From Clostridiales bacterium UBA4696 (GTDB lineage: Bacteria > Bacillota > Clostridia > Oscillospirales > Oscillospiraceae): 17,716 nt of DNA. The position numbers and the translations under genes are program-made. Under the pieces are notes generated by a model, which was not told the origin of the DNA, did not search any database, and was given only the letters and a program-made list of their open reading frames with translations. This document shows, one piece after another, positions 6,067 to 13,340 of the stretch (positions within the stretch are counted from its first letter, which is position 1; each line of letters begins with the position of its first letter). The stretch lies in the NCBI GenBank assembly GCA_002404795.1, contig DHKK01000015.1, positions 12,436 through 30,151 on the forward strand, given 5' to 3'.

Positions 6067-7341
6067 TTATCGGGCGGCGGACTTTTTGGTCAGGTGGAGC
6101 TTCCGGTCGCAGAGGGCACAGAAGACCAGGCCGCAGGCCAGCGCCTCCTGCTCCGTGCCGCCGAGCTCCGGCGTGAAGGAGAACAGGTCGCGGCAGGCCT
6201 CCGCCAGTGCCGGCGCTTTGCCGTCCGGCTTGCCGAGCAGCAACTGCACATCGTAGACCGTCCGTTCCTCGCCCGCGCAGCCGATCCCGGCCGCGGGCAA
6301 AAACGCCAGCTCCTCCGCCTGAAAGAGGACGAGCGGCGCGCGCTCGCCGAGAAATGCTTCGATGGAGGCGGCGACTTCGGCCGCCGCGGGAGCGGACGCG
6401 ACCATGTAATCTGTCACACCGGCCTCCCGCGCATAGCGGGTCAGGCCCTTTTCCGGGCGGATGGATGCGGTGAGGATGGTCTCCGGGGCGAAGCGGCGGA
6501 ATTTCAGCGCGGACAGCTGCACCAGCTCGTCCCGGCCCGGGTGCTTGCCCGTGGTCTTGAGCGCGAGGACGCAGAAGGTGTCCAGCGTCTGCAGCGGCGT
6601 ATCCGCGCGCAGAGCGGACGGCTGCGGGAGCGGACCCTGCGCGGCTTCTCCGGCCGTGCCCTCCTGCACGGCGGGCTGCACGCGGCGCAGCTGTTTGCAG
6701 ATGGACTCGAACCACTGCTCGGCACGCAGCGCGCTCTGCAGCGCGCTTTCCTGCCGGGAGGCGCGTTTTTTGACGGCGGCGGTCAGATCGTCCAGCAGCT
6801 CGCCGGAGGTGCGGCGGCCGTGGATGCGCCCGCGCCTGCCGAAGCCGGGCAGGAGAAATTCGTCGGTATAGTCGGCATAGCGCGCCTTTGCGCGCACAAA
6901 AGATGCAAAAGCGGGATCCTTCACCGCCGCCTCCCACCGCTCGCAGAACGCGCGGCACAGGCGGATATCCCGCTCGAGCATCCACGCCGGGCCGCGGCAG
7001 GTCAGCTCGTCGATGCGGGTATAGGCCTCGGCCAGCGTCCCGAACAGCGTCTGCGCGTCGGCCGCGGGAGGCGGCTCGGGCTTTTTGGGCGCGGGCGGGT
7101 CGGTCAGGATGTCCGGCAGGGCCTCGGGCTGAAGCTCCGGCGCGGGAGTCTCAGGCTCCGGCGCCGGGGCGGGCGGCTGTTCCGCCTGCGGCGGCTGCGT
7201 CTTCTTCGGCAGAGCGAAGATCACGACCGCGGCCAGCCCTGCCGCGGCGAGCACGCCGCCCGCGATCAGGCTGTAGCCCGTGACGGCAAAGCCGAGCAGG
7301 ATCAGAAGAAAGCCGATGATGATGCCTTTGATGGAACGCAC
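6067..7341 (-). CDS. Membrane-anchored protein with a degenerate DnaQ-like exonuclease domain
   Basis: The 424-residue protein begins with two membrane segments (about residues 5-22 and 25-44). A Pro/Ala/Glu-rich linker (46-95) and a mostly helical middle region (98-225) follow. The C-terminal part (about 253-410) follows the RNase T/DnaQ layout: FCVLALKTTGKHPGRDELVQ, then GVTDYMVASAPAAAEV and LVLFQAEELAFL. The first exonuclease motif should read DxETTG but is ALKTTG (260-265), so Asp and Glu are both gone. The second, normally NAxFD, is QAEEL. No HxxxxD third motif is seen. Catalysis therefore looks lost and a binding role is more likely. The start is GTG at 7341, with AAGGAGGGG 7 bases upstream overlapping the GNAT stop. 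It is the last gene of the recQ operon. The fold call is by pattern and moderately sure. Confidence 0.72.
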   Translation of the reverse strand: MRSIKGIIIGFLLILLGFAVTGYSLIAGGVLAAAGLAAVVIFALPKKTQPPQAEQPPAPAPEPETPAPELQPEALPDILTDPPAPKKPEPPPAADAQTLFGTLAEAYTRIDELTCRGPAWMLERDIRLCRAFCERWEAAVKDPAFASFVRAKARYADYTDEFLLPGFGRRGRIHGRRTSGELLDDLTAAVKKRASRQESALQSALRAEQWFESICKQLRRVQPAVQEGTAGEAAQGPLPQPSALRADTPLQTLDTFCVLALKTTGKHPGRDELVQLSALKFRRFAPETILTASIRPEKGLTRYAREAGVTDYMVASAPAAAEVAASIEAFLGERAPLVLFQAEELAFLPAAGIGCAGEERTVYDVQLLLGKPDGKAPALAEACRDLFSFTPELGGTEQEALACGLVFCALCDRKLHLTKKSAAR

Positions 7342-7355
7342 GGCGGGCCCCTCCT

Positions 7356-7841
7356 TCAGGTGCGCGGCTGCGGGAACTTCTCGAGGCAGTAGAGCTGCTC
7401 CTCGTCGAGCGTGTCGCCGCCGGGCGCGAAGGTATAGCCGAGGCCCTGATAGAAATGCAGGGCGTTGATGGACGCGGGGATGATGACGCGCCGGGCCGTC
7501 AGGAACCACGGGTCCTGCTCGATCGCCCCGATCAGCGCGCGGCCGACGCCGTGGTTCTGCTTTTCCGGCAGCACGAAAACGGAATACAGGCAGCTCTCCG
7601 CCGGGTCGTCCCGGTACGGGCGGCCGATGGCGGCGCAGCCGATGACGGTCCCGTCGTCCTCGCAGGCGACATAGAAGTGCATCTGCTCACCGCGGCGCAG
7701 GAAATACGCCCGCGTCTGCTTTTCGACCATCTCCTCCACAAAGGCCTGATCGTAGACCTTACCGGAGGTGATGCGGGTGGCAAGCTCGGACACGCGGACA
7801 ACGGCATCGGCGTCCGCGGGGGCAAAACGGCGGATGTTCAT
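7356..7841 (-). CDS. GNAT family N-acetyltransferase
   Basis: The 161-residue protein has the GNAT layout: an N-terminal strand-helix (MNIRRFAPADADAVVRVSEL), the central strands TVIGCAAIG and LYSVFVLPE, the acetyl-CoA pyrophosphate loop QNHGVG (residues 95-100, fitting Q/RxxGxG/A), and a late NALHFYQGLGYTF segment typical of the C-terminal arm. It should transfer an acetyl group from acetyl-CoA to a small amine or protein; the acceptor is unknown. Its ATG overlaps the recQ stop codon in an ATGA junction, with GGAGGA inside the end of recQ, so translation is coupled. Its stop lies 15 bases before the GTG of the next gene. Confidence 0.9.
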   Translation of the reverse strand: MNIRRFAPADADAVVRVSELATRITSGKVYDQAFVEEMVEKQTRAYFLRRGEQMHFYVACEDDGTVIGCAAIGRPYRDDPAESCLYSVFVLPEKQNHGVGRALIGAIEQDPWFLTARRVIIPASINALHFYQGLGYTFAPGGDTLDEEQLYCLEKFPQPRT

Positions 7842-9700
7842 GCTTCATTCCTCCCATGCGTCTGTTCGTAGTGTTCCAGTTCCTTCAAAAACGCGTCGCC
7901 GAAGCGCTCGGCCTTCGCCTGGCCGATGCCGGAGACCTCCAGCAGCTCCTCGATGGTGCGCGGACGTCTGGCCGCCATGTCGAGCAGCGTCGCGTTGGTG
8001 CAGATGATGTAGGCCGGGATGTGCTGCTCCTGAGAAAGGCGCAGCCGCAGCGCCTTGAGCGCGGTGAGCAGCTCGTCCTCCGCCTTTTTGGGCCGTTCGG
8101 CCCTGGCTTTGGCCCTGCCCCGGGCCGGCTGGTCCTGCAGGGGCTGGCGCTTGACGGAGGCCTCGACCCGCTGGCCGTGGAAAAGGACCTCGGCCGCCTG
8201 CGGCGTGGTGTCGACGCCGCCGTGGACCGGGTCGGTCTGCAGATAGCCGCCCGCCTCCAGCAGCTCAAGAAGCTCGCAGATGCGCCCGGCGGGCAAATCG
8301 CGCATGAGCCCGTAGGTCGGCAGATCCTCCAGTCCGAGCTCGCGCACGCGGGCCGCGCGGCTGCCGCGCAGCACCTGGCCCAGAAGCGCCGTGCCTACGC
8401 AGTAGCCCAGCCGGTTGCGCACACGCACGACGCACGAGAGGATCATCTGCGCCTCGCGCGTCAGGTCCTGCAGGTCGTATTCCGCCTGACAGTTGCCGCA
8501 GTTTTCGCAGCGCGGCGCGTGCGGCTGGCCGAAATAATCGAGCAGATACCCGCGCAGGCAGCCGGCGGTCTTGCAGTAGCCGGTCATCTGCTCGAGGCGG
8601 ATGAGATCCTGCGCCTGCACGGCCTGCCGCTCCTCGTCGGTCAGCTCGTCGTTTTCCGTCTGGTTGAGGATCAGGTATTTGGCCGTCGTGATATCGCCGG
8701 GAGAAAAGAGCAGGATGCAGTCGGCGGGAGCGCCGTCGCGTCCGGCGCGGCCGGCCTCCTGATAATACGCCTCCACGCTCTTGGGCATGTTGCAGTGGAT
8801 GACATAGGAGACGTTCGACTTGTCGATGCCCATGCCGAACGCATTCGTCGCCACGATCACGGGGCAGCGGTCGTAGACAAAATCGTCCTGATTTTCGCGC
8901 CGCTCCTCGTCCGAGAGACCGGCGTGGTAGCGCGTTGCGGCGACACCGTGGTCCTGTAGCATCCGGCAGATCTTTTCGACGTCCCTGCGGGTCGAGCAGT
9001 AGACGATGCCGCTTTTGCCTGCGCGCGCCTTTACTAAACTCAGCAGGACCGGCTCTTTGTTCTGCGGCGTCAGGACCTCAAAGCGCAGATTCGGGCGGTC
9101 AAAGCCCGTCACAACGCGCACCGGGTCGCGCAGCGCCAGGATGCGCGCAATATCCTCGCGCACCTGCGCCGTCGCCGTGGCGGTGAACGCCGAGACGACG
9201 GGGCGGCGTTCCAGCGCGTTCAGAAAATCGACGATCTTTAAGTAGCTCGGGCGAAAATCCTGCCCCCACTGCGAAATGCAGTGCGCCTCGTCCACCGCCA
9301 AAATCGAGATGTCCAGCGCCTGCGCCGTGCGCAGAAAACCCTCCGCCGCCAGCCGCTCCGGCGCGACGTAGACGATCTTATACCTGCCCGCCAGCAGGTT
9401 TTTATACACCGCCCGGATCTGCTCGGGCGTGAGGGAGCTGTTGATATACGCCGCCGGGACGCCCGCCTTTTTGAGCGCCGCGACCTGGTCCTTCATCAGC
9501 GCGATGAGCGGCGAGATGACGAGCGTAATGCCGCCGGACAGCAGGGCGGGGATCTGATAGCAAAGGCTCTTGCCGCCGCCCGTGGGCATCACGCCGAGCG
9601 CGTCGCGCCCCGCGAGCTGCGCGTCGATCAGTTCCTCCTGCCCGCCGCGAAACTCCGCGTAGCCAAATACCTGCGCCAGCACCTCATGCTTGCGATCCAT
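7838..9700 (-). CDS. recQ: ATP-dependent DNA helicase RecQ
   Basis: A 3'-5' DNA helicase for recombination and replication-fork repair. The 620-residue protein has the full bacterial RecQ layout. The helicase core carries Walker A MPTGGGKS (38-45), DEAH (137-140) with the aromatic-rich loop CISQWGQDFRP, motif III FTATAT and motif VI QEAGRAGRDG (314-323). The zinc site is Cys381, Cys398, Cys401 and Cys404, one residue off E. coli numbering. A winged helix follows (about 410-510), then a basic linker, then an HRDC domain at the end (PAYIICTNATLLDMAARRPR and LLEVSGIGQAKAERFG). The start at 9700 has GGGGAG 9 bases upstream; earlier in-frame codons lie over the promoter. It heads a three-gene operon with GNAT and the exonuclease-like gene. 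Confidence 0.97.
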   Translation of the reverse strand: MDRKHEVLAQVFGYAEFRGGQEELIDAQLAGRDALGVMPTGGGKSLCYQIPALLSGGITLVISPLIALMKDQVAALKKAGVPAAYINSSLTPEQIRAVYKNLLAGRYKIVYVAPERLAAEGFLRTAQALDISILAVDEAHCISQWGQDFRPSYLKIVDFLNALERRPVVSAFTATATAQVREDIARILALRDPVRVVTGFDRPNLRFEVLTPQNKEPVLLSLVKARAGKSGIVYCSTRRDVEKICRMLQDHGVAATRYHAGLSDEERRENQDDFVYDRCPVIVATNAFGMGIDKSNVSYVIHCNMPKSVEAYYQEAGRAGRDGAPADCILLFSPGDITTAKYLILNQTENDELTDEERQAVQAQDLIRLEQMTGYCKTAGCLRGYLLDYFGQPHAPRCENCGNCQAEYDLQDLTREAQMILSCVVRVRNRLGYCVGTALLGQVLRGSRAARVRELGLEDLPTYGLMRDLPAGRICELLELLEAGGYLQTDPVHGGVDTTPQAAEVLFHGQRVEASVKRQPLQDQPARGRAKARAERPKKAEDELLTALKALRLRLSQEQHIPAYIICTNATLLDMAARRPRTIEELLEVSGIGQAKAERFGDAFLKELEHYEQTHGRNEA

Positions 9701-9738
9701 TTCTCTGCACTCCCCTTCGCGTGGTACTCCTGCGATAC

Positions 9739-9767
9739 AGTATACTCCCATCCGCGCGGCTGGGCAA
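9739..9767 (-). promoter_or_regulatory. Promoter of the recQ operon
   Basis: On the minus strand, TTGCCC (9762-9767), a 17-base spacer, then TATACT (9739-9744), 38 bases before the recQ ATG and just past the upstream terminator. Confidence 0.78.
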
Positions 9768-9779
9768 GCGCGGGAATGG

Positions 9780-9806
9780 AAAACGCCCCCGGTTTCCCGG
9801 AGGTGC
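9780..9806 (-). terminator. Intrinsic terminator of the small lipoprotein gene
   Basis: On the minus strand, GCACCTCCGG (9797-9806), loop GAAA, then CCGGGGGCGT and TTTT. The stem has one mismatch and one G-U pair, with seven unbroken pairs next to the tetraloop. It starts 5 bases after the lipoprotein stop and precedes the recQ promoter. Confidence 0.65.
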
Positions 9807-9810
9807 TTGC

Positions 9811-9999
9811 TTATTTTTGCAGGTCATGCAGGACAGCGGCGATGTCGGCGCTTACAAAGATGGCGCGCTCCGGCGGGATCTTCATATCAGGCAGCGCAGC
9901 AGCATCGTGACTGTCCGCATCCTTTGAAGTGCAGCCGAACGGGACGATGAGCGCCGCAAGGCTCAACAGGAAAATCCAAAAAACGTTTCTTTTCTTCAT
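9811..9999 (-). CDS. Small predicted lipoprotein, 62 residues
   Basis: The start MKKRNVFWIFLLSLAALIVP is a basic N-terminus plus a hydrophobic stretch. PFGC follows, with Cys23 fitting a lipobox, then a short polar mature part (TSKDADSHDAAALPDMKIPP and ISADIAAVLHDL-like sequence ending in QK). If processed, only about 40 residues would remain tethered to the outer face of the membrane. I do not recognise a family. A start at 10011 would add four residues, but the ATG at 9999 keeps the classic MKK opening, with GGATGG about 7 bases upstream. It has its own downstream terminator, so it is probably a separate transcript from recQ. It could be a decayed end of a longer gene, but the intact signal and terminator favour a real small gene. 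Confidence 0.62.
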   Translation of the reverse strand: MKKRNVFWIFLLSLAALIVPFGCTSKDADSHDAAALPDMKIPPERAIFVSADIAAVLHDLQK

Positions 10000-10055
10000 A
10001 TCCAAGACCATCCTGTATGATTCTGTATTTGCAGTTCGCGTCGGGGCTTCCTTTG

Positions 10056-10064
10056 TGGTATACT
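10056..10064 (+). promoter_or_regulatory. Extended -10 promoter for the cysteine-cluster gene
   Basis: TGG followed by TATACT (10059-10064), 51 bases before the ATG at 10116. The -35 region is weak (TTCGCG at an 18-base spacing), so recognition would rely on the extended -10. Confidence 0.5.
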
Positions 10065-10115
10065 GGAGAAAAGTTCTGTAAACGTCTCCATTCAGTCACA
10101 CAAGGATGGTGCACT

Positions 10116-11009
10116 ATGACCGCATATTATCATCTACCCGGGCTTTTTGAATTTTATGAGCTGTACCGCGTGTTTCTGCCGCTGTTTTGGGGGCATCGGG
10201 AGTATTTTTACGACTGGTGCGCCATCAGCTCGCTCTACGGCGCGCCGGAGGGCTGCCTTTGGGGCGGCGGACGCGTGGGTTCGGGCGGCGCGGACGCGCG
10301 GGACGTGCTGGCGCTGACGCGGGAATACGGCATCTCCGCACGGCTGACGTTCAGCAACAGCCTGCTCAGAAAAGAGCATCTTGCGGACACGCAGTGCAAC
10401 GCGCTGTGCCGGCTGTTTGCGCAGAGCGGCGGCGTACAGAACGGCGTGATCGTGCATTCCGACTTATTGCTGAGCTATCTGCGCACGCGCTATCCACAGC
10501 TCTATTTTGTCTCCTCGACCACAAAGGTGCTGACAGACTTTTCGCAGCTTCGGCGGGAGCTGGAACGGGCGGAGTTTCGCTATGTTGTGCCGGATTTCCG
10601 CCTGAACCGAGAGCTGGACGCGCTGCGTGCGCTGCCGCAGGTGCTCAAGGACAAGACGGAATTTCTCTGCAACGAGTGCTGCCGCTTTGACTGCCGCGAC
10701 CGGCGGGCGTGCTACGAAGCCGTCAGCCGAAAAAATCTCGGCGAAGCCGCGCCGGAGCACCGCTGCGCCGCGCCCGACGCCGCCGAGGGCTACCGCTTTT
10801 CCAAGGCGATGGAAAATCCCGGCTTCATCGGCGCGCAGGACATCGTGAGCAGGTATCTGCCGATGGGCTTTTCGCAGTTCAAGATCGAAGGGCGCGGGCT
10901 CGGCAGCGCGCTGATCTTGGAATTTCTGCTGCACTACATGACAAAGCCGGAGCACCAGCTCCGCGTGCGCGAGGCGATCTATCTGGACGCGATGCTGGAC
11001 CTCTTTTAA
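10116..11009 (+). CDS. Uncharacterised protein, possibly U32-like barrel with a cysteine cluster
   Basis: A 297-residue soluble protein with no signal or membrane segment. A strand-helix pattern recurs through the middle (ISARLTFSNSLL, GVIVHSDLLLSYLRTRYPQL, YFVSSTTKVLTDFSQL, FRYVVPDFRLNRELDALRAL), as expected of a TIM-like barrel. A cysteine group follows at 185, 188, 189, 193 and 199 (CNECCRFDCRDRRAC), with another at 217; this could bind an Fe-S cluster or zinc. The end, GFSQFKIEGR (251-260) then a helix of the MTKPEHQLRVRE type, resembles the peptidase U32/UbiU-like group. That match is from memory of the pattern and is tentative; the usual U32 signature is absent. AAGGA lies 9 bases before the ATG. 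It is monocistronic, and its stop overlaps that of the LysR stump on the other strand. Confidence 0.75.
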   Translation: MTAYYHLPGLFEFYELYRVFLPLFWGHREYFYDWCAISSLYGAPEGCLWGGGRVGSGGADARDVLALTREYGISARLTFSNSLLRKEHLADTQCNALCRLFAQSGGVQNGVIVHSDLLLSYLRTRYPQLYFVSSTTKVLTDFSQLRRELERAEFRYVVPDFRLNRELDALRALPQVLKDKTEFLCNECCRFDCRDRRACYEAVSRKNLGEAAPEHRCAAPDAAEGYRFSKAMENPGFIGAQDIVSRYLPMGFSQFKIEGRGLGSALILEFLLHYMTKPEHQLRVREAIYLDAMLDLF

Positions 11010-11160
11010 TTCTCCAAAAATGCGTCGAGAAGCCTTTGCGCGATGGGCGAAAAGACCTGATACTTTTTCCAGATCAGGTACAGCCGGTTCTAAAGCCGTG
11101 GCTCTAACGGGCGGAATGCGAGTCCGTATTTTTCGCTGAGCCAGATAGGTGGTCGGTAAA
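11006..11160 (-). pseudogene. C-terminal remnant of a LysR-family regulator
   Basis: Read from 11158 down, the minus strand encodes YRPPIWLSEKYGLAFRPLEP, then RL, an in-frame TAG, then NRLYLIWKKYQVFSPIAQRL and LDAFLEN before a TAA at 11006-11008. This is the pattern of the last 50 or so residues of a LysR substrate-binding domain, where a strand like LYLIWKK is followed by a final helix. The DNA-binding and most of the effector domain are missing, and one stop interrupts what remains. It sits exactly where a divergent LysR regulator of the downstream reductase operon would be expected. Confidence 0.72.
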
Positions 11161-11204
11161 ATTTGAAAAATGATGAGCGTAAATTACAAATACAGGAGGT
11201 ACTT

Positions 11205-12338
11205 ATGATCTACAGAGATTTTCAGAACGAAAAGCTGTCGGCGCTGGGGCTTGGCTGTATGCGCCTGCCGCGAAACGGCGAGAATTTTGAGGACATCGAC
11301 ACCGCACAGGTCGCCGAAATGGTCGCCTACGCGCTGGAGCACGGCGTGAATTATTTCGACACCGCGTGGGGCTACCACAACGGGCACTCCGAAACGGTCA
11401 TCGGCGAGGCGCTGTCCGCCTATCCGCGCGCGAGCTACCACCTCGCCTCCAAGTTCCCGGGCTATGATCTCAGTAATATGCCGAAGGTCAAAGAAATTTT
11501 TGAACAGCAGCTTAAAAAGTGCCGCGTGGAGTATTTCGATTTTTATCTGTTCCACAATGTGTGCGAGATGAACATCGAGCAGTATCTCGACCCGCAGTAC
11601 GGCATTTACGACTATCTCATCGAGCAGAAGCGCAATGGGCACATCCGCCACCTCGGCTTCTCCTGCCACGGGCAGTACGGCGTGCTTGAGCGCTTCCTCA
11701 AAGCCTACGGCAAGGACATGGAGTTCTGTCAGCTTCAGATCAACTATCTCGACTGGACGCTTCAGGACGCGAAGGCGAAGGTCGAGCTGCTGAAGCAGTA
11801 TAACATCCCCGTCTGGGTCATGGAGCCGCTGCGCGGCGGCAAGCTCGCCACACTCGCGCCGGAGCACAAGCAGCGTCTGCGCGCGCTGCGCCCGGACGAG
11901 ACCGTCCCCGGCTGGGCGTTCCGCTTTTTGCAGTCTATCCCGGAGGTCACGATGATCCTGTCGGGTATGTCCAACATGGAGCAGCTCGCGGCGAACATCG
12001 CCACCTACGAGACCGACGCGCCGCTCAGCGGCGCGGAGCTGGACGCGCTGCACGGCATCGCGGCGGAAATGCTTTCCAAAACGTCGCTGCCGTGCACCGG
12101 CTGCCGCTACTGCACCGAATACTGCCCGCAGGGGCTGAATATCCCGTACCTCATTTCGCTCTACAACGAGCACGTCTTTGCCGGCGGCGGCTTCCTCGCG
12201 CCGATGGCGATGAGCGCCGTGCCGAAGGGCAAATGGCCATCCGCCTGCCTGCACTGCCAGAGCTGCGAGCAGGTCTGCCCGCAGCAGATCAAAATTTCCG
12301 ACATGATGACGAGCTTTGCGGAAAAGCTGGGCGGCTGA
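11205..12338 (+). CDS. Aldo/keto reductase with two C-terminal 4Fe-4S motifs
   Basis: The 377-residue protein joins an aldo-keto reductase barrel to a ferredoxin-like tail. Barrel marks are GLGCMRLP (15-22), NYFDTAWGYHNGHSE (49-63, with Asp52 and catalytic Tyr57), ASKFPGY (Lys83) and FYLFHNV (His117), a complete Asp-Tyr-Lys-His tetrad. The tail has Cys297, 300, 303 and 307 (CTGCRYCTEYCP) and Cys348, 351, 354 and 358 (CLHCQSCEQVCP). This fits a clostridial oxidoreductase that can take electrons from Fe-S carriers as well as NAD(P)H; the substrate is unknown. AGGAGGT lies 4 bases before the ATG. A cupin and a flavodoxin gene follow in an operon. No clear promoter is seen; TAAAAT at 11157-11162 is a candidate -10. 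Confidence 0.93.
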   Translation: MIYRDFQNEKLSALGLGCMRLPRNGENFEDIDTAQVAEMVAYALEHGVNYFDTAWGYHNGHSETVIGEALSAYPRASYHLASKFPGYDLSNMPKVKEIFEQQLKKCRVEYFDFYLFHNVCEMNIEQYLDPQYGIYDYLIEQKRNGHIRHLGFSCHGQYGVLERFLKAYGKDMEFCQLQINYLDWTLQDAKAKVELLKQYNIPVWVMEPLRGGKLATLAPEHKQRLRALRPDETVPGWAFRFLQSIPEVTMILSGMSNMEQLAANIATYETDAPLSGAELDALHGIAAEMLSKTSLPCTGCRYCTEYCPQGLNIPYLISLYNEHVFAGGGFLAPMAMSAVPKGKWPSACLHCQSCEQVCPQQIKISDMMTSFAEKLGG

Positions 12339-12368
12339 GACGAACCGGGTAAAGGAGGAGACCTGTTT

Positions 12369-12797
12369 ATGAATAACGAAACCCGTGCCGCGCATGAGGC
12401 ATCTATGGTGTTCCCGATCGGGCAGCCGAATGACGCGTTCGCACAGTATTTTATCGGGCAGAGCTATCTTGCGCCGGTGTCTACATCGCAGGTCAGCATT
12501 TTTAACGTCACGTTTGAGCCGGGCTGCCGCAACAACTGGCACGTCCACCACGCCGCGCAGGGCGGCGGGCAGATCCTCATCTGCATCGCGGGGCGCGGCT
12601 ATTATCAGGAGGACGGTCAGCCCGCGCGTGAGCTGCATCCCGGCGACGTTGTGAACATCCCTGCCGGAGTCAAGCACTGGCACGGCGCCGCGCCGGACAG
12701 CTGGTTCTCGCACCTCGCCGTGGAAGTCCCCGGCGCGGAGACCTCCAACGAGTGGCTCGAGCCCGTCACGGACGAAGTCTATTCCAAACTGAAATAA
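12369..12797 (+). CDS. Cupin domain protein
   Basis: The 142-residue single-domain cupin has the two conserved motifs. Motif 1 is NWHVHHAAQGGGQ (56-68), with His58, His60 and a Gln in the metal-ligand region. Motif 2 is HPGDVVNIPAGVKHWHGAAP (90-109), with His103. A metal-binding beta-barrel is likely. Small cupins of this kind are often found with carboxymuconolactone decarboxylase-like or aldo-keto reductase genes, but the reaction is not predictable here. AGGAGGAG lies upstream of the ATG, and the gap to the reductase is 30 bases, so it is the second gene of the operon. Confidence 0.9.
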   Translation: MNNETRAAHEASMVFPIGQPNDAFAQYFIGQSYLAPVSTSQVSIFNVTFEPGCRNNWHVHHAAQGGGQILICIAGRGYYQEDGQPARELHPGDVVNIPAGVKHWHGAAPDSWFSHLAVEVPGAETSNEWLEPVTDEVYSKLK

Positions 12798-12812
12798 AAG
12801 GAGCGTTTGACC

Positions 12813-13295
12813 ATGAAAAAGAATCTGGTAGCCTATTTTTCGGCAAGCGGCGAGACCGCGCGGCTGGCAAAGACGCTGGCGGGCGTGACCGGCGGCGATC
12901 TGTTTGAGATCGAACCGGCGCAGAAATACACAAGCGCCGACCTCAACTGGAACGATAAGCGCAGCCGCAGCACGCTGGAGATGAACGACGAGACAAGCCG
13001 CCCCGCCATCGCGTCGCACGTCGCCGACATGGCGCAGTACGACACGGTGTTCGTCGGCTTCCCCATCTGGTGGTATCAGGCGCCGCGCATCATCGAGACG
13101 TTTTTGGAGAGCTATGACTTCTCCGGCAAGACCATTGTCGTCTTTGCAACATCCGGCGGCAGCGGGCTGGGCAGGACCGAGGCGCTGCTGAAGCCGCACT
13201 GCGCCGAGAGCGCCAAGTGGCTGCCCGGCAAGCGCCTGAGCAGCCGCGAGAGCGCGCAGTCCGTGCAGGCTTGGGTCAGCGGACTGGGGCTGTAA
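12813..13295 (+). CDS. Flavodoxin
   Basis: The 160-residue FMN protein has the phosphate-binding loop SASGET (residues 10-15) after the first strand (NLVAYF), the isoalloxazine-contact loop FPIWWYQAP (83-91), and a second loop ATSGGSG (112-118). This is the long-loop flavodoxin type common in Clostridia, a small electron carrier. AAGGAG lies 9 bases before the ATG at 12813; a TTG codon at 12807 is in frame but poorly placed. It ends the reductase-cupin operon, 15 bases after the cupin stop, and is followed by a strong terminator. It probably passes electrons to the reductase encoded in the same operon (inference). Confidence 0.92.
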   Translation: MKKNLVAYFSASGETARLAKTLAGVTGGDLFEIEPAQKYTSADLNWNDKRSRSTLEMNDETSRPAIASHVADMAQYDTVFVGFPIWWYQAPRIIETFLESYDFSGKTIVVFATSGGSGLGRTEALLKPHCAESAKWLPGKRLSSRESAQSVQAWVSGLGL

Positions 13296-13312
13296 ACGTC
13301 CAGAAGATCAAA

Positions 13313-13340
13313 ACCGCCCGCCGAATATTCGGCGGGCGGT
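13313..13340. terminator. Perfect palindromic bidirectional terminator between the flavodoxin and lysR genes
   Basis: ACCGCCCGCCGAAT (13313-13326) is followed at once by its exact reverse complement (13327-13340). ATTTTA follows on the plus strand and TTTTGATC on the minus strand. The last base of the palindrome is the first base of the lysR stop codon in plus-strand order, so the hairpin starts right at the end of lysR. Confidence 0.85.

Noticed and set aside
5890..7392. A 500-codon plus-strand frame running from the IS into the exonuclease-like gene
   Set aside because: It crosses the IS boundary and is antisense to supported genes; the product is Arg/Gly/Leu-rich without motifs.
11163..11191. 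TTGAAA with TACAAA as the reductase operon promoter
   Set aside because: The transcript would begin inside the ribosome-binding site at 11194-11200, so it could not be translated well.
11184..13199. A 671-codon open frame on the minus strand opposite the reductase-cupin-flavodoxin operon
   Set aside because: It spans three well-supported genes, has low-complexity Arg/Ala/Val-rich sequence and no recognisable domain. GC-rich third positions commonly create such antisense frames.
13313..13340. The 28-base palindrome as a regulator operator
   Set aside because: It lies between two convergent gene ends with T-tracts on both sides, which fits a terminator better.
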